DNA of 43,832 nt, taken from the NCBI GenBank assembly GCA_016936535.1, contig JAFGXP010000030.1, positions 1-43,832 on the forward strand, written 5' to 3'. Numbering within the stretch: the stretch's first letter is position 1; each line of letters opens with the position of its first letter. Positions 24,728-33,596 of this stretch are shown in pieces. Below the pieces are notes generated by a model. It did not search any database and was not told the DNA's origin. It saw only the letters and a program-made list of their open reading frames with translations. Position numbers and translations under genes: made by a program. This DNA comes from Thiotrichales bacterium. Lineage in GTDB: Bacteria > Pseudomonadota > Gammaproteobacteria > Thiomicrospirales > Thiomicrospiraceae.

Positions 24728-24760
24728 AAAAACCGCCAACGGTTCTAGTGGCGGTTTTTT
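24728..24760. terminator. Bidirectional terminator between convergent genes
   Basis: AAAAACCGCCA pairs with TGGCGGTTTTT, so either strand ends in a U run. Confidence 0.85.
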
Positions 24761-24764
24761 GTTT

Positions 24765-25934
24765 TTAGCGTTTGTGGTAGTTGAGAATTGAAATGGGTAC
24801 TGGTTTTCGGGCGGGAAATTCTGCCTCTTCACGGCGTTCGAGTAGTTGGTTGAGTAGGCTTTCGATCATACAGAGGTTTTTAAAGTCGTCTTTTGATACC
24901 AGCGAGATAGCTTCGCCTGTGTTTCCGGCTCGACCTGTCCGTCCGATGCGGTGAATATATTCTTCGGCAGGGTAGGGTAGGTCGTAGTTGATGACGCGGC
25001 TAAGGTTTGGCATATCCAGCCCGCGCGCGGCAACGCCGGTGGCAACAAGAAAGGGTAATTTGCCAGTTTTGAACTCATCCCAAACTCTTTCGCGCTGCGC
25101 TTGGCTGCGGCCTGCGTGAATCGAGTCGGCAATAATACCGCGTTTGCCAAGCTGTTCGACCAGCTTTGCCGCGGAATGTTTTTTCTCAACAAAGATCAGT
25201 GCCTGATTCCAATGATTTTCTTGAATCAAATGGCTAAGCAAGGCGGATTTGGTGTCTTTGTCAATGGCAATCATCCATTGTTCTATCTTGGCGGTTTTGC
25301 CTCTTGGTGCAATTTTAATCTCGATCGCATCGTCATAAACCGTATCGGCGAGGTAGCGTACTTTGTCGTTTAGGGTTGCTGAAAATAGCATACTCTGGCG
25401 GTTGCTGGGTAGGCGGTCGATAATTTTGTTCAAGTCGTCGATAAAGCCCATGTCGAGCATTCGGTCGGCTTCATCTAATACCAGAAATTCCAAGTCGTTA
25501 AAAAACAGTGCGCGTTGATAAGCCATGTCGAGTAGTCTGCCGGGCGTGGCGACCAGAATGTCGATGCCGTTATCGAGTGCTTCTTTGCTTGCATCAACAT
25601 CGGTTCCGCCATAGATAGCAAGCGAACTTAGCTTGAGATAGCGGCCGTAAGTGAGGATGCTTTTTTCTACCTGCATTGCCAATTCACGTGTTGGCACCAG
25701 GATTAATGCCCGAATTGAGCGAGCGCGAACGGTTTCACCGTTATTGAGTTTTTCTAAGATTGGCAGTACAAAACTGGCGGTTTTTCCGGTTCCTGTCTGT
25801 GCCGAGGCAATAATATCTTTGCCTTTTAAAATGAACGGAATCGCTCGTGTCTGAATTTCGGTCGGTGTTTGATAGCCGGAATCGGACAGGGCTTTTTGAA
25901 TAGGATCGGATAATCCCAGTTTGGCAAATGACAT
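24765..25934 (-). CDS. DEAD-box RNA helicase, RhlE-like (copy 2)
   Basis: 389 residues. [98 protein letters not shown] (the common ATD is ATG here) and [10 protein letters not shown]. The C-terminus is short (KPVPISILNYHKR) without the basic extension. GAGG lies about 6 nt before ATG 25934. It is bracketed by 17-bp direct repeats. Confidence 0.92.
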   Translation of the reverse strand: MSFAKLGLSDPIQKALSDSGYQTPTEIQTRAIPFILKGKDIIASAQTGTGKTASFVLPILEKLNNGETVRARSIRALILVPTRELAMQVEKSILTYGRYLKLSSLAIYGGTDVDASKEALDNGIDILVATPGRLLDMAYQRALFFNDLEFLVLDEADRMLDMGFIDDLNKIIDRLPSNRQSMLFSATLNDKVRYLADTVYDDAIEIKIAPRGKTAKIEQWMIAIDKDTKSALLSHLIQENHWNQALIFVEKKHSAAKLVEQLGKRGIIADSIHAGRSQAQRERVWDEFKTGKLPFLVATGVAARGLDMPNLSRVINYDLPYPAEEYIHRIGRTGRAGNTGEAISLVSKDDFKNLCMIESLLNQLLERREEAEFPARKPVPISILNYHKR

Positions 25935-26237
25935 AGAAACCTCGGAATAGCCGTCTTGTATGGGGTTGAGTGGTTTATCGCCAAAGCGATTGGCTAAGCA
26001 CGATTGCTTTGAATTAAAACATAAAAACCGGCGTTTAAAAACAGGGGTTATGGGGCTTATGCGCTCGTCAACCGACCAAAGGCAACGCCTTTTAAATCGC
26101 TTCTTTCTCTTGAGGCGGTGTACTGTTTTATTCGATTGCTATAGGGAAATCGCAACAACAGGCTGCCGTATGAAGCGGTGTTTGGAATTAGGTCATGGCT
26201 TTTGAAGTAATCGTACTTGATGCCATTGTCTTTTTAT
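25935..26237. other. Intergenic region upstream of helicase copy 2
   Basis: 303 nt with no credible gene. It contains an imperfect stem CAAAGCGAT / ATTGCTTTG (25982-26011) and the right copy of the 17-bp repeat (26002-26018). Confidence 0.5.
26002..26018 (+). repeat. 17-bp direct repeat, right copy
   Basis: GATTGCTTTGAATTAAA, one mismatch from the left copy at 24698-24714. Confidence 0.5.
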
Positions 26238-26654
26238 TTATCGAGTTTGTTTGAGTTTGATTAAGGTTTCTTTTTGTACGGATTGAACGAGTTCAATGGC
26301 TTGATCTAGCGGGACAATGGTGCGGTTGCGGTGACGCATTTCTGGCCAGTGCTCTAAAATGTCTTGCACTTCTAAAGTATAAACCTTAACCCGCATTTTG
26401 CCGCCCCATTTCTGATGTTCGTATTGGTCAAAAAGTGTTGGATGGATTCGGCCAATTACGCCGGCTTCTTCATAGGCTTCTTTGGCTGCAGAGTCGTGTG
26501 CGCTCATGCCAATTTCTACGTGGCCTTTGGGAAAAATCCAATTATCTTTTTCTTTTGGGGTGGTGGTGACTAAAACGATTTTGAGGCCTTCAGCATCTTG
26601 AATCAGCGGGATAGCTGCGGAGCGTTCCTGTAACCAGTCGGGGGTATTTGCCAT
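26238..26654 (-). CDS. Nudix hydrolase
   Basis: 138 residues. The Nudix fold is visible as PLIQDAEGLKIVLVTTTPKEKDNWIFPKGHVEIGMSAHDSAAKEAYEEAGVIG. The box departs from consensus: the first Glu of GX5E is Met (GHVEIGM) and the Arg of REUXEE is Lys (KEAYEE), while the two metal-binding glutamates of EE are present. Similar proteins hydrolyse diadenosine polyphosphates or diphosphoinositol-like compounds; the substrate is unknown. Start ATG 26654 (MANTPDW) fits better than the upstream TTG. Confidence 0.82.
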   Translation of the reverse strand: MANTPDWLQERSAAIPLIQDAEGLKIVLVTTTPKEKDNWIFPKGHVEIGMSAHDSAAKEAYEEAGVIGRIHPTLFDQYEHQKWGGKMRVKVYTLEVQDILEHWPEMRHRNRTIVPLDQAIELVQSVQKETLIKLKQTR

Positions 26655-26730
26655 TTTGTATTGCCGCAAGGTAGGGTGAAGAATTGATTAAACGTCTTAT
26701 TTAACCATGAAGCCTGGAAAGATGGGCAAT

Positions 26731-26766
26731 AAAAAAGCCGAGTAAAAATTTACCCGGCTTTTTTTC
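26731..26766. terminator. Terminator of the cold-shock gene
   Basis: AAGCCG-a-GTAAA pairs with TTTAC-c-CGGCTT; both strands end in T/A runs. Confidence 0.8.
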
Positions 26767-26840
26767 TAACGACTTTATCAGCGCTTCTAATTGGAATTAA
26801 CACAAATTAGAGAAGGTTGATAAATGAGAAAAATCTCGCG

Positions 26841-27050
26841 TTAGATAACGGTAATGTTTTCAGCTTGTGGGCCTTTTGGACCTGGCTTAACAACAAATTC
26901 AACCGCTTGGCCTTCAGCCAAAGTTTTGAAACCAGAGCTAACGATAGCGCTGAAATGCGCGAAAACGTCTGGACCTGATTCTTGCTGGATAAAACCGAAA
27001 CCTTTAGTTTCATTGAACCACTTAACGGTTCCTTTAACAGTGTTAGACAT
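26841..27050 (-). CDS. Cold-shock protein, CspA family
   Basis: 69 residues, the size of CspA/CspE. RNP1 KGFGFIQ and RNP2 VFAHFSAI are present, with [17 protein letters not shown] at the start and [13 protein letters not shown] at the end. It binds single-stranded RNA as a chaperone. ATG 27050 has AGGA 8 nt upstream. About 235 nt of non-coding DNA precede it, room for the long leader usual in cold-inducible csp mRNAs. Confidence 0.95.
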   Translation of the reverse strand: MSNTVKGTVKWFNETKGFGFIQQESGPDVFAHFSAIVSSGFKTLAEGQAVEFVVKPGPKGPQAENITVI

Positions 27051-27286
27051 AATAAACATCCTAATTTTTTAATAACAATAAATGCCTGCAATAGGCGTGG
27101 CTTGCTTAAAGATAATACTGATAGAACTTAAATACTGCAGGACGATGTGTTACGAAAATACGGCGAAATGTAGGATGTAAATCATAGTGTTTTTTCAAGC
27201 GAGTTAAGAATACCTTTAAAATCGGATAAAGGCCAGCTTTATTTTCGATAAAGGCGATTTATTTTGCACCTTACGGATAACTCCTC

Positions 27287-27937
27287 TTAGCGCAGATATT
27301 TTAGGACAACGCCCTTAAAGGTTTGGGTGTTAGGGGTTGCTGTCGGTTTGTATTGTTGATGCTGAAAGCCAAAATCGGTCATTTTTTGACTGAACTTGGC
27401 GTGTTTGCCGCGTCCCGGATCAACAATAATGACTTCGCATTCTGGTTTAGCGTGTTGTTGGATGAACTCTGAAAGCAGGGCGATGTGATTTTGTTCGTAC
27501 AGCAAGTCGGAGCCGATAATCAAATCAAACGTACCTAAACCTGAATTTGGATTGTGCCAGCCAGTCCGCAAAAACGGGATGGCGCGGCTCTGATTGAGTT
27601 GGGTATTTTGTGTAAGAAATTTACCCGCCTCTGGGTGGTAGTCAGTTGCGGTAATATCGGCATGACGAGCATTAAGGAGCAGACTGGATAAGCCCAAACC
27701 GCAGCCAACTTCTAAAATACGCTTACCGTGAATTTCAAAGTCTTGCATTTTTTCGGCCAGCACTTGACTCGACTCCCACACCACGCCAAATAACGACCAC
27801 TGAGCATCTGAAATGCCAAGAGCGGCGGCTTCCCCAAAAGGGTCGGCAAATTGGTTTTTATCGCGCAGGCTGCGCAAATGAATATCGAAATGGTTAAATT
27901 CGATGGTCTGGTACTGAAGACGAAGCGACTGCGGCAT
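27287..27937 (-). CDS. SAM-dependent methyltransferase (METTL/lysine methyltransferase-like)
   Basis: 216 residues of class I Rossmann fold. SAM motif I is ILEVGCGLGLSSLLLN, motif II is ITATDYHPEAG, and a later FDLIIGSDLLYEQNHIALL resembles the D/E-xx-Y block of the PF10294 methyltransferase family, which modifies proteins. FGVVWESSQVLAEKM precedes motif I, also typical of that group. The target is unknown. It lies 164 nt downstream of the Nif11-domain gene on the same strand. Confidence 0.78.
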   Translation of the reverse strand: MPQSLRLQYQTIEFNHFDIHLRSLRDKNQFADPFGEAAALGISDAQWSLFGVVWESSQVLAEKMQDFEIHGKRILEVGCGLGLSSLLLNARHADITATDYHPEAGKFLTQNTQLNQSRAIPFLRTGWHNPNSGLGTFDLIIGSDLLYEQNHIALLSEFIQQHAKPECEVIIVDPGRGKHAKFSQKMTDFGFQHQQYKPTATPNTQTFKGVVLKYLR

Positions 27938-28101
27938 GATATAACCCTGAAATGTTGGAAGAATCGCAACAAGTTTGGGAAAAATCGCTACGTTTAAGCG
28001 GCTACTATACGCCCTTGCCAGCCCAATACACGCAATTAAATGTCGGAGTGATGGGCCAATCGCTAGGTTTATGACAGCGCTTATGCGGGTCAGCTTGTCG
28101 G

Positions 28102-28317
28102 TTAGTTGTACTCTCCAGGGGTGGCAATTTTCTGTACAGTTACTTTGCCTACTTTTTTGCCCGACATCCGTAGCAGTTCATCGCCAGAAAATTCGTAGCC
28201 CAGTTTTAGGGCAATCCGTGCCACATCATCTGCGGTCGCTGCCGCAAGCACTTGGCTTTTGAGCGCAGAGTCCCCCTGCATTTTTTGTAAAAAGGCTTCA
28301 AGTTGATCAAGGGCCAT
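28102..28317 (-). CDS. Nif11-domain small protein (possible RiPP precursor-like)
   Basis: 71 residues. MALDQLEAFLQKMQGDSALKSQVLAAATADDVARIALKLGYEFSGDEL has the form of the Nif11 leader domain, which serves in some bacteria as the leader of ribosomal peptide natural products. The C-terminal 20 residues (GKKVGKVTVQKIATPGEYN) lack Cys and the GG cleavage motif, and no modifying enzyme is nearby, so a stand-alone role is as likely. Confidence 0.7.
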   Translation of the reverse strand: MALDQLEAFLQKMQGDSALKSQVLAAATADDVARIALKLGYEFSGDELLRMSGKKVGKVTVQKIATPGEYN

Positions 28318-28468
28318 GGGCGTTCCTGCTTTGATTGGATGGGAAAGTCGTTTACGCGCTGGGCGCAGTTCGAGAGTAATTGGACGCGGATTTTACCCTT
28401 GTTTGCTTCGACTGGCAATTTCACAACCAAACGTCGGCTGTTTTTTTAGTTAAAAAACGAAAAAAATC

Positions 28469-28494
28469 AAAAAACGGTCATAAAGCCGTTTTTT
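28469..28494. terminator. Terminator-like hairpin with no upstream gene
   Basis: AAAAAACGG - tcataaag - CCGTTTTTT, symmetrical for both strands. Confidence 0.65.
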
Positions 28495-28536
28495 CAATGA
28501 AGTGACATTCAACGCCTCCCGATTTTAGTAGGCTTT

Positions 28537-28582
28537 AACGCCGTCTTGAGCAGGAGTGCTTAAGGCGGCGTTTTGGTTTTTG
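28537..28582 (+). terminator. Second terminator-like hairpin with no upstream gene
   Basis: AACGCCGTCTT pairs with AAGGCGGCGTT (one G-U pair), followed by a T-rich run on the plus strand. Confidence 0.6.
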
Positions 28583-28699
28583 TGTTGGTTTTTGTGTTGG
28601 TTTTCTGTCTTGATGGTTAGGCCAATTTTGCTCTAGAAAGTTCTCAAACCTTGAAGTAAGGCTCGGTTACAATTTGCGTTAAATTTATCGGAGTGCGTT

Positions 28700-28981
28700 A
28701 TGAAAGAAGCAACCCCCTTTGCTGGCGAGCCTAAGCGCACGGGTTGGCCACAGCCAATGGTTGGCTATCATGTGGATGAAGCCGGTGATTGGGTGGCCGA
28801 ATTGGCTTGTGGTCATTGTCAACATATTCGCCATCAACCGCCTTGGATAAATCGCCCTTGGGTCACAACCCAGCAGGGGAGAGAAGCGATGTTGGGCCAA
28901 ACCTTAGTCTGTCGAAAATGTGAACTGGGGGCCCCACGCGATTGGTGTCTGCCCACAGAAGACCCAATAATAGAGCGCTAA
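28700..28981 (+). CDS. DUF3565 family protein
   Basis: 93 residues. GYHVDEAGDWVAELACGHCQHIRHQPPWINRPWVTTQQGREAMLGQTLVCRKCELG is the DUF3565 pattern, with Cys/His residues (CGHCQH and CRKC) that may bind metal. The function is unknown. It lies 26 nt upstream of the HAD gene, probably in an operon. Confidence 0.85.
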   Translation: MKEATPFAGEPKRTGWPQPMVGYHVDEAGDWVAELACGHCQHIRHQPPWINRPWVTTQQGREAMLGQTLVCRKCELGAPRDWCLPTEDPIIER

Positions 28982-29007
28982 ATCAAACAGTATGAATGGG
29001 GTTTAAG

Positions 29008-29481
29008 ATGTTACTTTTGGATATTCCAGGTGGGGCTGGTCTGCAGCTTGCGCACTTGGTCTTGGATTACAACGGCACCTTAGCGTGCGATGGTCAACTC
29101 AAACCGGGTGTGCTTGCGCAACTTGAGCGTCTTGCTGAGCAGTTGAACATTTATGTGATCACTGCGGATACTCACGGTTCGGCTCAGCAAGCCTGTGATC
29201 AGGCGTTTATTCATCTGCAGGTTATTGCTAAGCAGCAGCAAGACCAACAGAAGCAAGCATTTATAGAGCAGTTGGGCGCGTCGCATTGCATTGCTGTTGG
29301 GAATGGGATTAACGATGGCTTAATGTTAAAAACGGCTGCATTGGGCGTGGCGTTGATTCAAGAAGAGGGGTGTGCAACGCAAACGCTACTGGCCAGCGAT
29401 CTGGTGTTTCAGCAAGTGACCGATTTGCTTGACGCCCTGTTGCAACCCAAACGCTTAATTGCCACGCTGAGAAACGGTTAA
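29008..29481 (+). CDS. HAD-family protein related to soluble P-type ATPase phosphorylation domains
   Basis: 157 residues. It opens MLLLDIPGGAGLQLAHLVLDYNGTLA: HAD motif I is DYNGT, with Asn in place of the usual second Asp, as in P-type-ATPase-like soluble HAD proteins that lack membrane parts. GNGINDGLMLKTAALGVALI is motif IV. It is probably a phosphatase; the substrate is unknown. ATG 29008 fits the usual N-terminus; ATG 28996 is an alternative. Confidence 0.8.
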   Translation: MLLLDIPGGAGLQLAHLVLDYNGTLACDGQLKPGVLAQLERLAEQLNIYVITADTHGSAQQACDQAFIHLQVIAKQQQDQQKQAFIEQLGASHCIAVGNGINDGLMLKTAALGVALIQEEGCATQTLLASDLVFQQVTDLLDALLQPKRLIATLRNG

Positions 29482-29515
29482 CCAGAACCGGGCAGCCAGC
29501 GTGAGAATCTCTCAT

Positions 29516-29552
29516 AATGCAAAACGCCGGAGAAATTCCGGCGTTTTGCATT
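29516..29552. terminator. Bidirectional terminator
   Basis: A perfect 16-bp stem (29516-29531 with 29537-29552) with core AACGCCGGA / TCCGGCGTT, between convergent genes. Confidence 0.85.
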
Positions 29553-29583
29553 TAAGGCGTTATTTTTTCGAAACGCTTAACTC

Positions 29584-31032
29584 TTAACGCTTATTCTGCG
29601 TGGGATTGGGCTGAGCGGAAGGCGTTGGGCGATTGCTTGGGCGAGAAGGTCGGCGTTGTCCAGGATTAGGTGAACGACCAGCCTCTCCTGAAGCCTTAGG
29701 CGTTCTGGGGGCATTAGGGTTCGAAGGGCGGCGTGTTCCGGTCGGTTTACGATCGTTGCTTTGTTTTGTCGTCCCCGAGTTTGCCGGTGCGTCATTGGCT
29801 GTTCCACGATTCGGATTTGCTTGTGCATCCCAAACCTTGGGTGCTTTGGGTTTTTTGGGCTTTTTCGGTTTCATGCCCAATTTGGACATAGGAACCGACT
29901 CTTTCGGCTCAAAACCAGCCAATATTTCTCTGGGCAGAAGTTGGTTAATCAAGTTTTCAATGCCTTGCAACTCAGGTTGTTCTTCGGCGCAGACTAAAGA
30001 TAAGGCTTCGCCATTTGCGCCGGCGCGTCCGGTTCGGCCAATACGATGCACATAATCTTCGGCTACCTTGGGTAACTCATAATTAATGACGTGCGGCAGT
30101 TGATCAATGTCGATGCCACGGGCGGCAATGTCAGTTGCAACCAAAACTTGCAGAGCGTTTTCTTTAAAGTCGGTTAGCGCACGAATCCGTGCATTCTGAC
30201 TTTTATTGCCGTGAATTGCTGCCGAAGCAATTCCTTGTTTACTGAGCTGTTCGGCAAGGCGGTTGGCGCCGTGTTTGGTGCGAGTAAACACCAATACTTG
30301 ATGCCAGCTGTGTTGTTTAATCAACTGAATTAAGACCGCCGATTTCGCACTTTTATCAACCGGAATCACAGTCTGCTTGACGGTTTCAGCCGTTGAATTT
30401 TTTGGCGTCACCGAAATTTCGATCGGTTGGTGTACTAAACCTTTAGCCAGTGTGCGAATTTCGTCACTGAAGGTGGCCGAAAACAGCAAGTTTTGTCGTT
30501 TGCTGGGTAAAAGTGCCAAGATTTTTTTGATATCGCGGATAAAGCCCATATCCAGCATACGGTCGGCTTCGTCGAGCACCAAAAGTTCAAGGTGATCAAA
30601 GCGAATTGCGTTTTGCTGGTAAAGATCTAATAAACGCCCTGGCGTTGCCACCAAAACATCGACCCCTGAACGCAAACGCTGCATTTGTGGGTTGATTTTT
30701 ACGCCGCCAAAAACAACGGCAGATTTAAGCGGCAGCCCTTTGCCGTAAGTTTCAACACTCTCGCTGACTTGCAGTGCCAGTTCGCGTGTTGGCGTTAAGA
30801 CCAATGCGCGGGCTTGGTTTGCTTTGGCTTTGTTGCCACGGCTGAGATTGTGGAGCATCGGTAAGGTAAAGCCGGCGGTCTTCCCGGTGCCGGTTTGGGC
30901 AGCGGCCATGACATCTTGGCCAAGAAGAATGGCGGGAATGGCTTGGGCTTGGATCGGCGTTGGGGTGGTGTAGCCTGCGGCGCTAACCGCTTCAATGAGT
31001 GGAGCGCTCAGGCCTAGGTCGGAAAAATTCAT
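29584..31032 (-). CDS. DEAD-box RNA helicase, RhlE-like (copy 3)
   Basis: 482 residues. [95 protein letters not shown] and [10 protein letters not shown]. The last ~90 residues are a low-complexity Lys/Pro/Arg/Asn tail ([12 protein letters not shown], then [12 protein letters not shown]), as in RhlE proteins that join ribosome assembly or the degradosome. ATG 31032 gives the same N-terminus as copies 1 and 2; ATG 31044 (MTNLMNF) is also possible. Confidence 0.91.
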   Translation of the reverse strand: MNFSDLGLSAPLIEAVSAAGYTTPTPIQAQAIPAILLGQDVMAAAQTGTGKTAGFTLPMLHNLSRGNKAKANQARALVLTPTRELALQVSESVETYGKGLPLKSAVVFGGVKINPQMQRLRSGVDVLVATPGRLLDLYQQNAIRFDHLELLVLDEADRMLDMGFIRDIKKILALLPSKRQNLLFSATFSDEIRTLAKGLVHQPIEISVTPKNSTAETVKQTVIPVDKSAKSAVLIQLIKQHSWHQVLVFTRTKHGANRLAEQLSKQGIASAAIHGNKSQNARIRALTDFKENALQVLVATDIAARGIDIDQLPHVINYELPKVAEDYVHRIGRTGRAGANGEALSLVCAEEQPELQGIENLINQLLPREILAGFEPKESVPMSKLGMKPKKPKKPKAPKVWDAQANPNRGTANDAPANSGTTKQSNDRKPTGTRRPSNPNAPRTPKASGEAGRSPNPGQRRPSRPSNRPTPSAQPNPTQNKR

Positions 31033-31257
31033 CAAATTGGTCATCTCTTTTGGTGCCCAGCACATCAACCATGAACCGAGTGAAACACGGTCACGGTTGT
31101 CAGGGTCATTGGCAAAGACGAGCAAGCAAGTTGGAGCGAGGTGCGCTAGGCGGCTGAGCGGAGCTTAGAGCGGCAGGGTCGTCTTTGAAGTGGCGCGATT
31201 TTACCCTAAAAACAGTGTGCTAGGACGATAAAACACTTTGAGGCAGGATTTAAAGGA

Positions 31258-32007
31258 TTAGGGCGTTGGTTTTTGTGCTGGGGGAATGAGGCTGTGAACC
31301 TCAATCCAATCGGCATGCAATTGCCACTGAATATTAAAGTGATAAAGTTTTAGGCCAAACGCTTGCCGTTGTTGAATGTGGCCAAAGTAGGCTGGACGAA
31401 GATTATGGCGCAGTGTACTGCGAATCAAACGGTCAAGATTGGGGTAGTCGATTGCAGCGTGGTTGAGTTGTTGTTCAGCAAGCGGGCTAAATTTTACCGG
31501 TAGTTCATCGCTTTGAGGGGCTTGTTCGGCAAAGCCACCGCGCGCCTCTGGACGGCAGTCGGCATAGGGAACATAAGGTTTTATGTCAAGAACGGGCGTT
31601 TGATCGAGTAAGTCTAGCCCCCCAACGCGCAAGCAGAGTTTGCCCGCTTTGTACTGCCAGCCGTGGTAGGTTAATAAAGATATGCCAATGGGGTTGGGTC
31701 GATAGGGCGAGCGGGTGGCAAAAACCCCTTGTCGCTTGGCGCCCAAGCGCGGTGGACGCACTGTTGGTCGCCAATTTGCCGGATCTCTGGTCGCCTGATG
31801 AAAGACAAACACCACCCAAAGGTGGCTAAAACCGTTCAAACCTTGCAACGCCTCTTGCCGATTCCAGGGCGGAAGCAGTTCAATCCAACCCTCCGCGCCT
31901 TCTAATAAACCGGTTTGACGTGGCATGCCAAATTTATCAGTAAAAGGACTGTGAATGAGACCTATGGTCTCGAAGTGAAAGGGGAGGTTCGGCGGCGTAA
32001 TGGGCAT
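31258..32007 (-). CDS. trmO: tRNA (N6-threonylcarbamoyladenosine37-N6)-methyltransferase TrmO
   Basis: 249 residues (E. coli TrmO/YaeB 235). IGLIHSPFTDKFGMPRQTGL opens the TsaA-like beta-barrel; then GLNGFSHLWVVFVFH, FATRSPYRPNPIGISLL and the DIKPYVPYAD block. It adds a methyl group from SAM to t6A37 in tRNA-Thr. ATG 32007 is followed directly by the usual domain start. It stands alone. Confidence 0.93.
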   Translation of the reverse strand: MPITPPNLPFHFETIGLIHSPFTDKFGMPRQTGLLEGAEGWIELLPPWNRQEALQGLNGFSHLWVVFVFHQATRDPANWRPTVRPPRLGAKRQGVFATRSPYRPNPIGISLLTYHGWQYKAGKLCLRVGGLDLLDQTPVLDIKPYVPYADCRPEARGGFAEQAPQSDELPVKFSPLAEQQLNHAAIDYPNLDRLIRSTLRHNLRPAYFGHIQQRQAFGLKLYHFNIQWQLHADWIEVHSLIPPAQKPTP

Positions 32008-32335
32008 GGTGATGAGTCCCCAAAAGGATAAATCGTTATCTTAAACGGCTAGGGGCATCCTGAGATTGGAATGCCGGATGAAATGGCCTGCATAGAGGTC
32101 GTGGCGGATTGAATTATGGGGTTTTCCAGCGCAACCATCAAGGTCCTATTTGTTCTATTTGACGCTCTCGTAATCGTGAGCCATCCGTTCTATCGGTTTA
32201 AGGATCGGCTCGCTTTTCTCGCCTCTCTTGTCGTTTAGGCCATTCTGCTGATTTTGAATTCCTCTAAATTGCGCAGGCTGAACGGATAGAATAAGGCCCT
32301 TTATAATGTGTCTTAAAATTTGGAATGAAAAAAAT
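32008..32335. other. Intergenic region between trmO and the CIA30 pseudogene
   Basis: 328 nt, no gene seen. It contains TATAAT (32302-32307), 28 nt before the CIA30 start, a possible -10 without a clear -35. Confidence 0.45.
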
Positions 32336-32811
32336 ATGCAAATCCAAACTTTATATCAGGCCACAGATGGCTTAGGGGCTTGGCAATGGGTAACCGACCA
32401 AGTGATGGGGGTGAGTCCATTGGGCATTTCAAGGCAGACAGGGAAGGCGTGCATTTGCAGGCAGAGGTTTCCAAAGCCAATCATGGCGGTTTTGTGCAAA
32501 TGAAATGGCCTTTTGCGCCAGAGTTGCGATTGGAGCAGTTTGAGGGGGTGGGGGTTGAGTGTCGTTTGCAGGGGGCATCCGAATTTGAAGCCTTGTTGAA
32601 AAGTCAACAGCTCTGGATGCCATGGCAGTCTTATCGAATTTCGGTACGCGCCAATTCAGATTGGCAAACAGTGTATTTCCCTTTTGCCGCTTTTAAACCT
32701 TATCGCACCCAAACTCTGCTGAATCCACAGCGTTTAAGCCATTTTTCGTTACTGATGGCGCAAGAGGGCAAGCAAGTTCTGTCGGTGCGTCAGTTAACAC
32801 TTTATCGATAG
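32336..32811 (+). pseudogene. CIA30-family protein, frameshifted
   Basis: The first frame from ATG 32336 reads MQIQTLYQ...WQWVTDQVMG and then runs out of homology; the frame that starts at 32380 continues with SIGHFKADREGVHLQAEVSKANHGGFVQMKWPF to ...LSVRQLTLYR. The CIA30 family signature is V.DxVMGGxS.G.F, here split between frames at the run of five G at about 32407-32411. One extra G would restore VMGGES. The intact protein would have about 158 residues and a jelly-roll fold. It could be a pseudogene, a phase-variable gene or a sequencing error. Confidence 0.75.
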
Positions 32812-32820
32812 GGATCGACT

Positions 32821-33297
32821 ATGGCAGAGATTTGGGTGGATGCCGATGCATGTCCCGTCGTTATTAAAGAGATTTTGTTTAAGGCGGCGCAGCGAACGCA
32901 GGTGCCTTTGACATTGGTAGCCAATCATTTTCTGCGTGTGCCCGCAGCGGAAAATATTCATTTTCGCCAGGTAGGCGGTGGTTTTGATGTGGCGGATCAT
33001 TGGATTGTTTTGCATTGTGCTGCTGGGGATTTAGTCATTACCGCCGACATTCCGTTAGCGGATGAAGTGATTACCAAGGGCGCTTTGGCATTGAATCCAA
33101 GGGGAGAGCTCTACACAAAAAGTTCGATTAAAGCCCGCTTAAATATGCGTGATTTTATGGAGACTTTGCGTTCCAGTGGCATTCAAACCGGCGGGCCAGA
33201 CAGTTTTCATCAACGCGATCGTCAAGCGTTTGCCAATCAATTAGACCGCTGGTTGGCGCAGAATCGTGCGCATTTTGCGGTTAAAAAGCATGATTAA
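32821..33297 (+). CDS. YaiI/YqxD family (DUF188) protein
   Basis: 158 residues (E. coli YaiI 152). It opens [70 protein letters not shown] is the family core, which resembles PIN/NYN-like nuclease folds. Activity is not established. It starts 10 nt after the CIA30 stop. Confidence 0.9.
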   Translation: MAEIWVDADACPVVIKEILFKAAQRTQVPLTLVANHFLRVPAAENIHFRQVGGGFDVADHWIVLHCAAGDLVITADIPLADEVITKGALALNPRGELYTKSSIKARLNMRDFMETLRSSGIQTGGPDSFHQRDRQAFANQLDRWLAQNRAHFAVKKHD

Positions 33298-33596
33298 GTG
33301 ACATGGTTCGGGTCATTCATGGCCAAAGTTTTGCTTTTGTCTTGAGACCGCTTAAAAAAATATTTATTCGCAGATAAAACATTTACAATTCTGCTCGGCG
33401 ATTTTCTGTTTGCAGAAACCGGATGAAAATGCCGAGGAAGATGCTTGCAGTAGGCGGTTCAGACGTGGTTCTTTATGCGATTGAACGGCGCTGCTGAGAG
33501 CAGATTCAAGCCCTTTATAAAAAAATACAGAATAACCCACCCCAATGCTTAGGTCTGTCCAGCGCTGGAAAGGGATTTAATCAGGAGAACCAAGAG
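33298..33596. other. Intergenic region upstream of the sulfide oxidoreductase gene
   Basis: 299 nt, no gene and no clear structure seen; presumably holds the promoter. The SQR start has AGGAGAA at 33581-33587. Confidence 0.45.

Larger units (their letters stand above)
28318..28699. other. Intergenic region with two orphan terminator-like hairpins
   Basis: 382 nt between divergent genes, no ORF. It contains hairpins at 28469-28494 and 28537-28582 and a short tandem repeat GGTTTTTGTGTT x2 (28575-28598). Confidence 0.6.

Noticed and set aside
25960-26205. 81-residue plus-strand ORF between helicase copy 2 and the Nudix gene
   Set aside because: Low-quality composition, no ribosome-binding site, no recognisable family; treated as intergenic.
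26807-27091. 94-residue ORF overlapping the cold-shock gene
   Set aside because: An out-of-frame shadow of the clear CspA-family gene.
28575-28601. GGTTTTTGTGTT tandem repeat as a CRISPR-like array
   Set aside because: Only two 12-bp units without spacers; simple tandem duplication in a T-rich tail.
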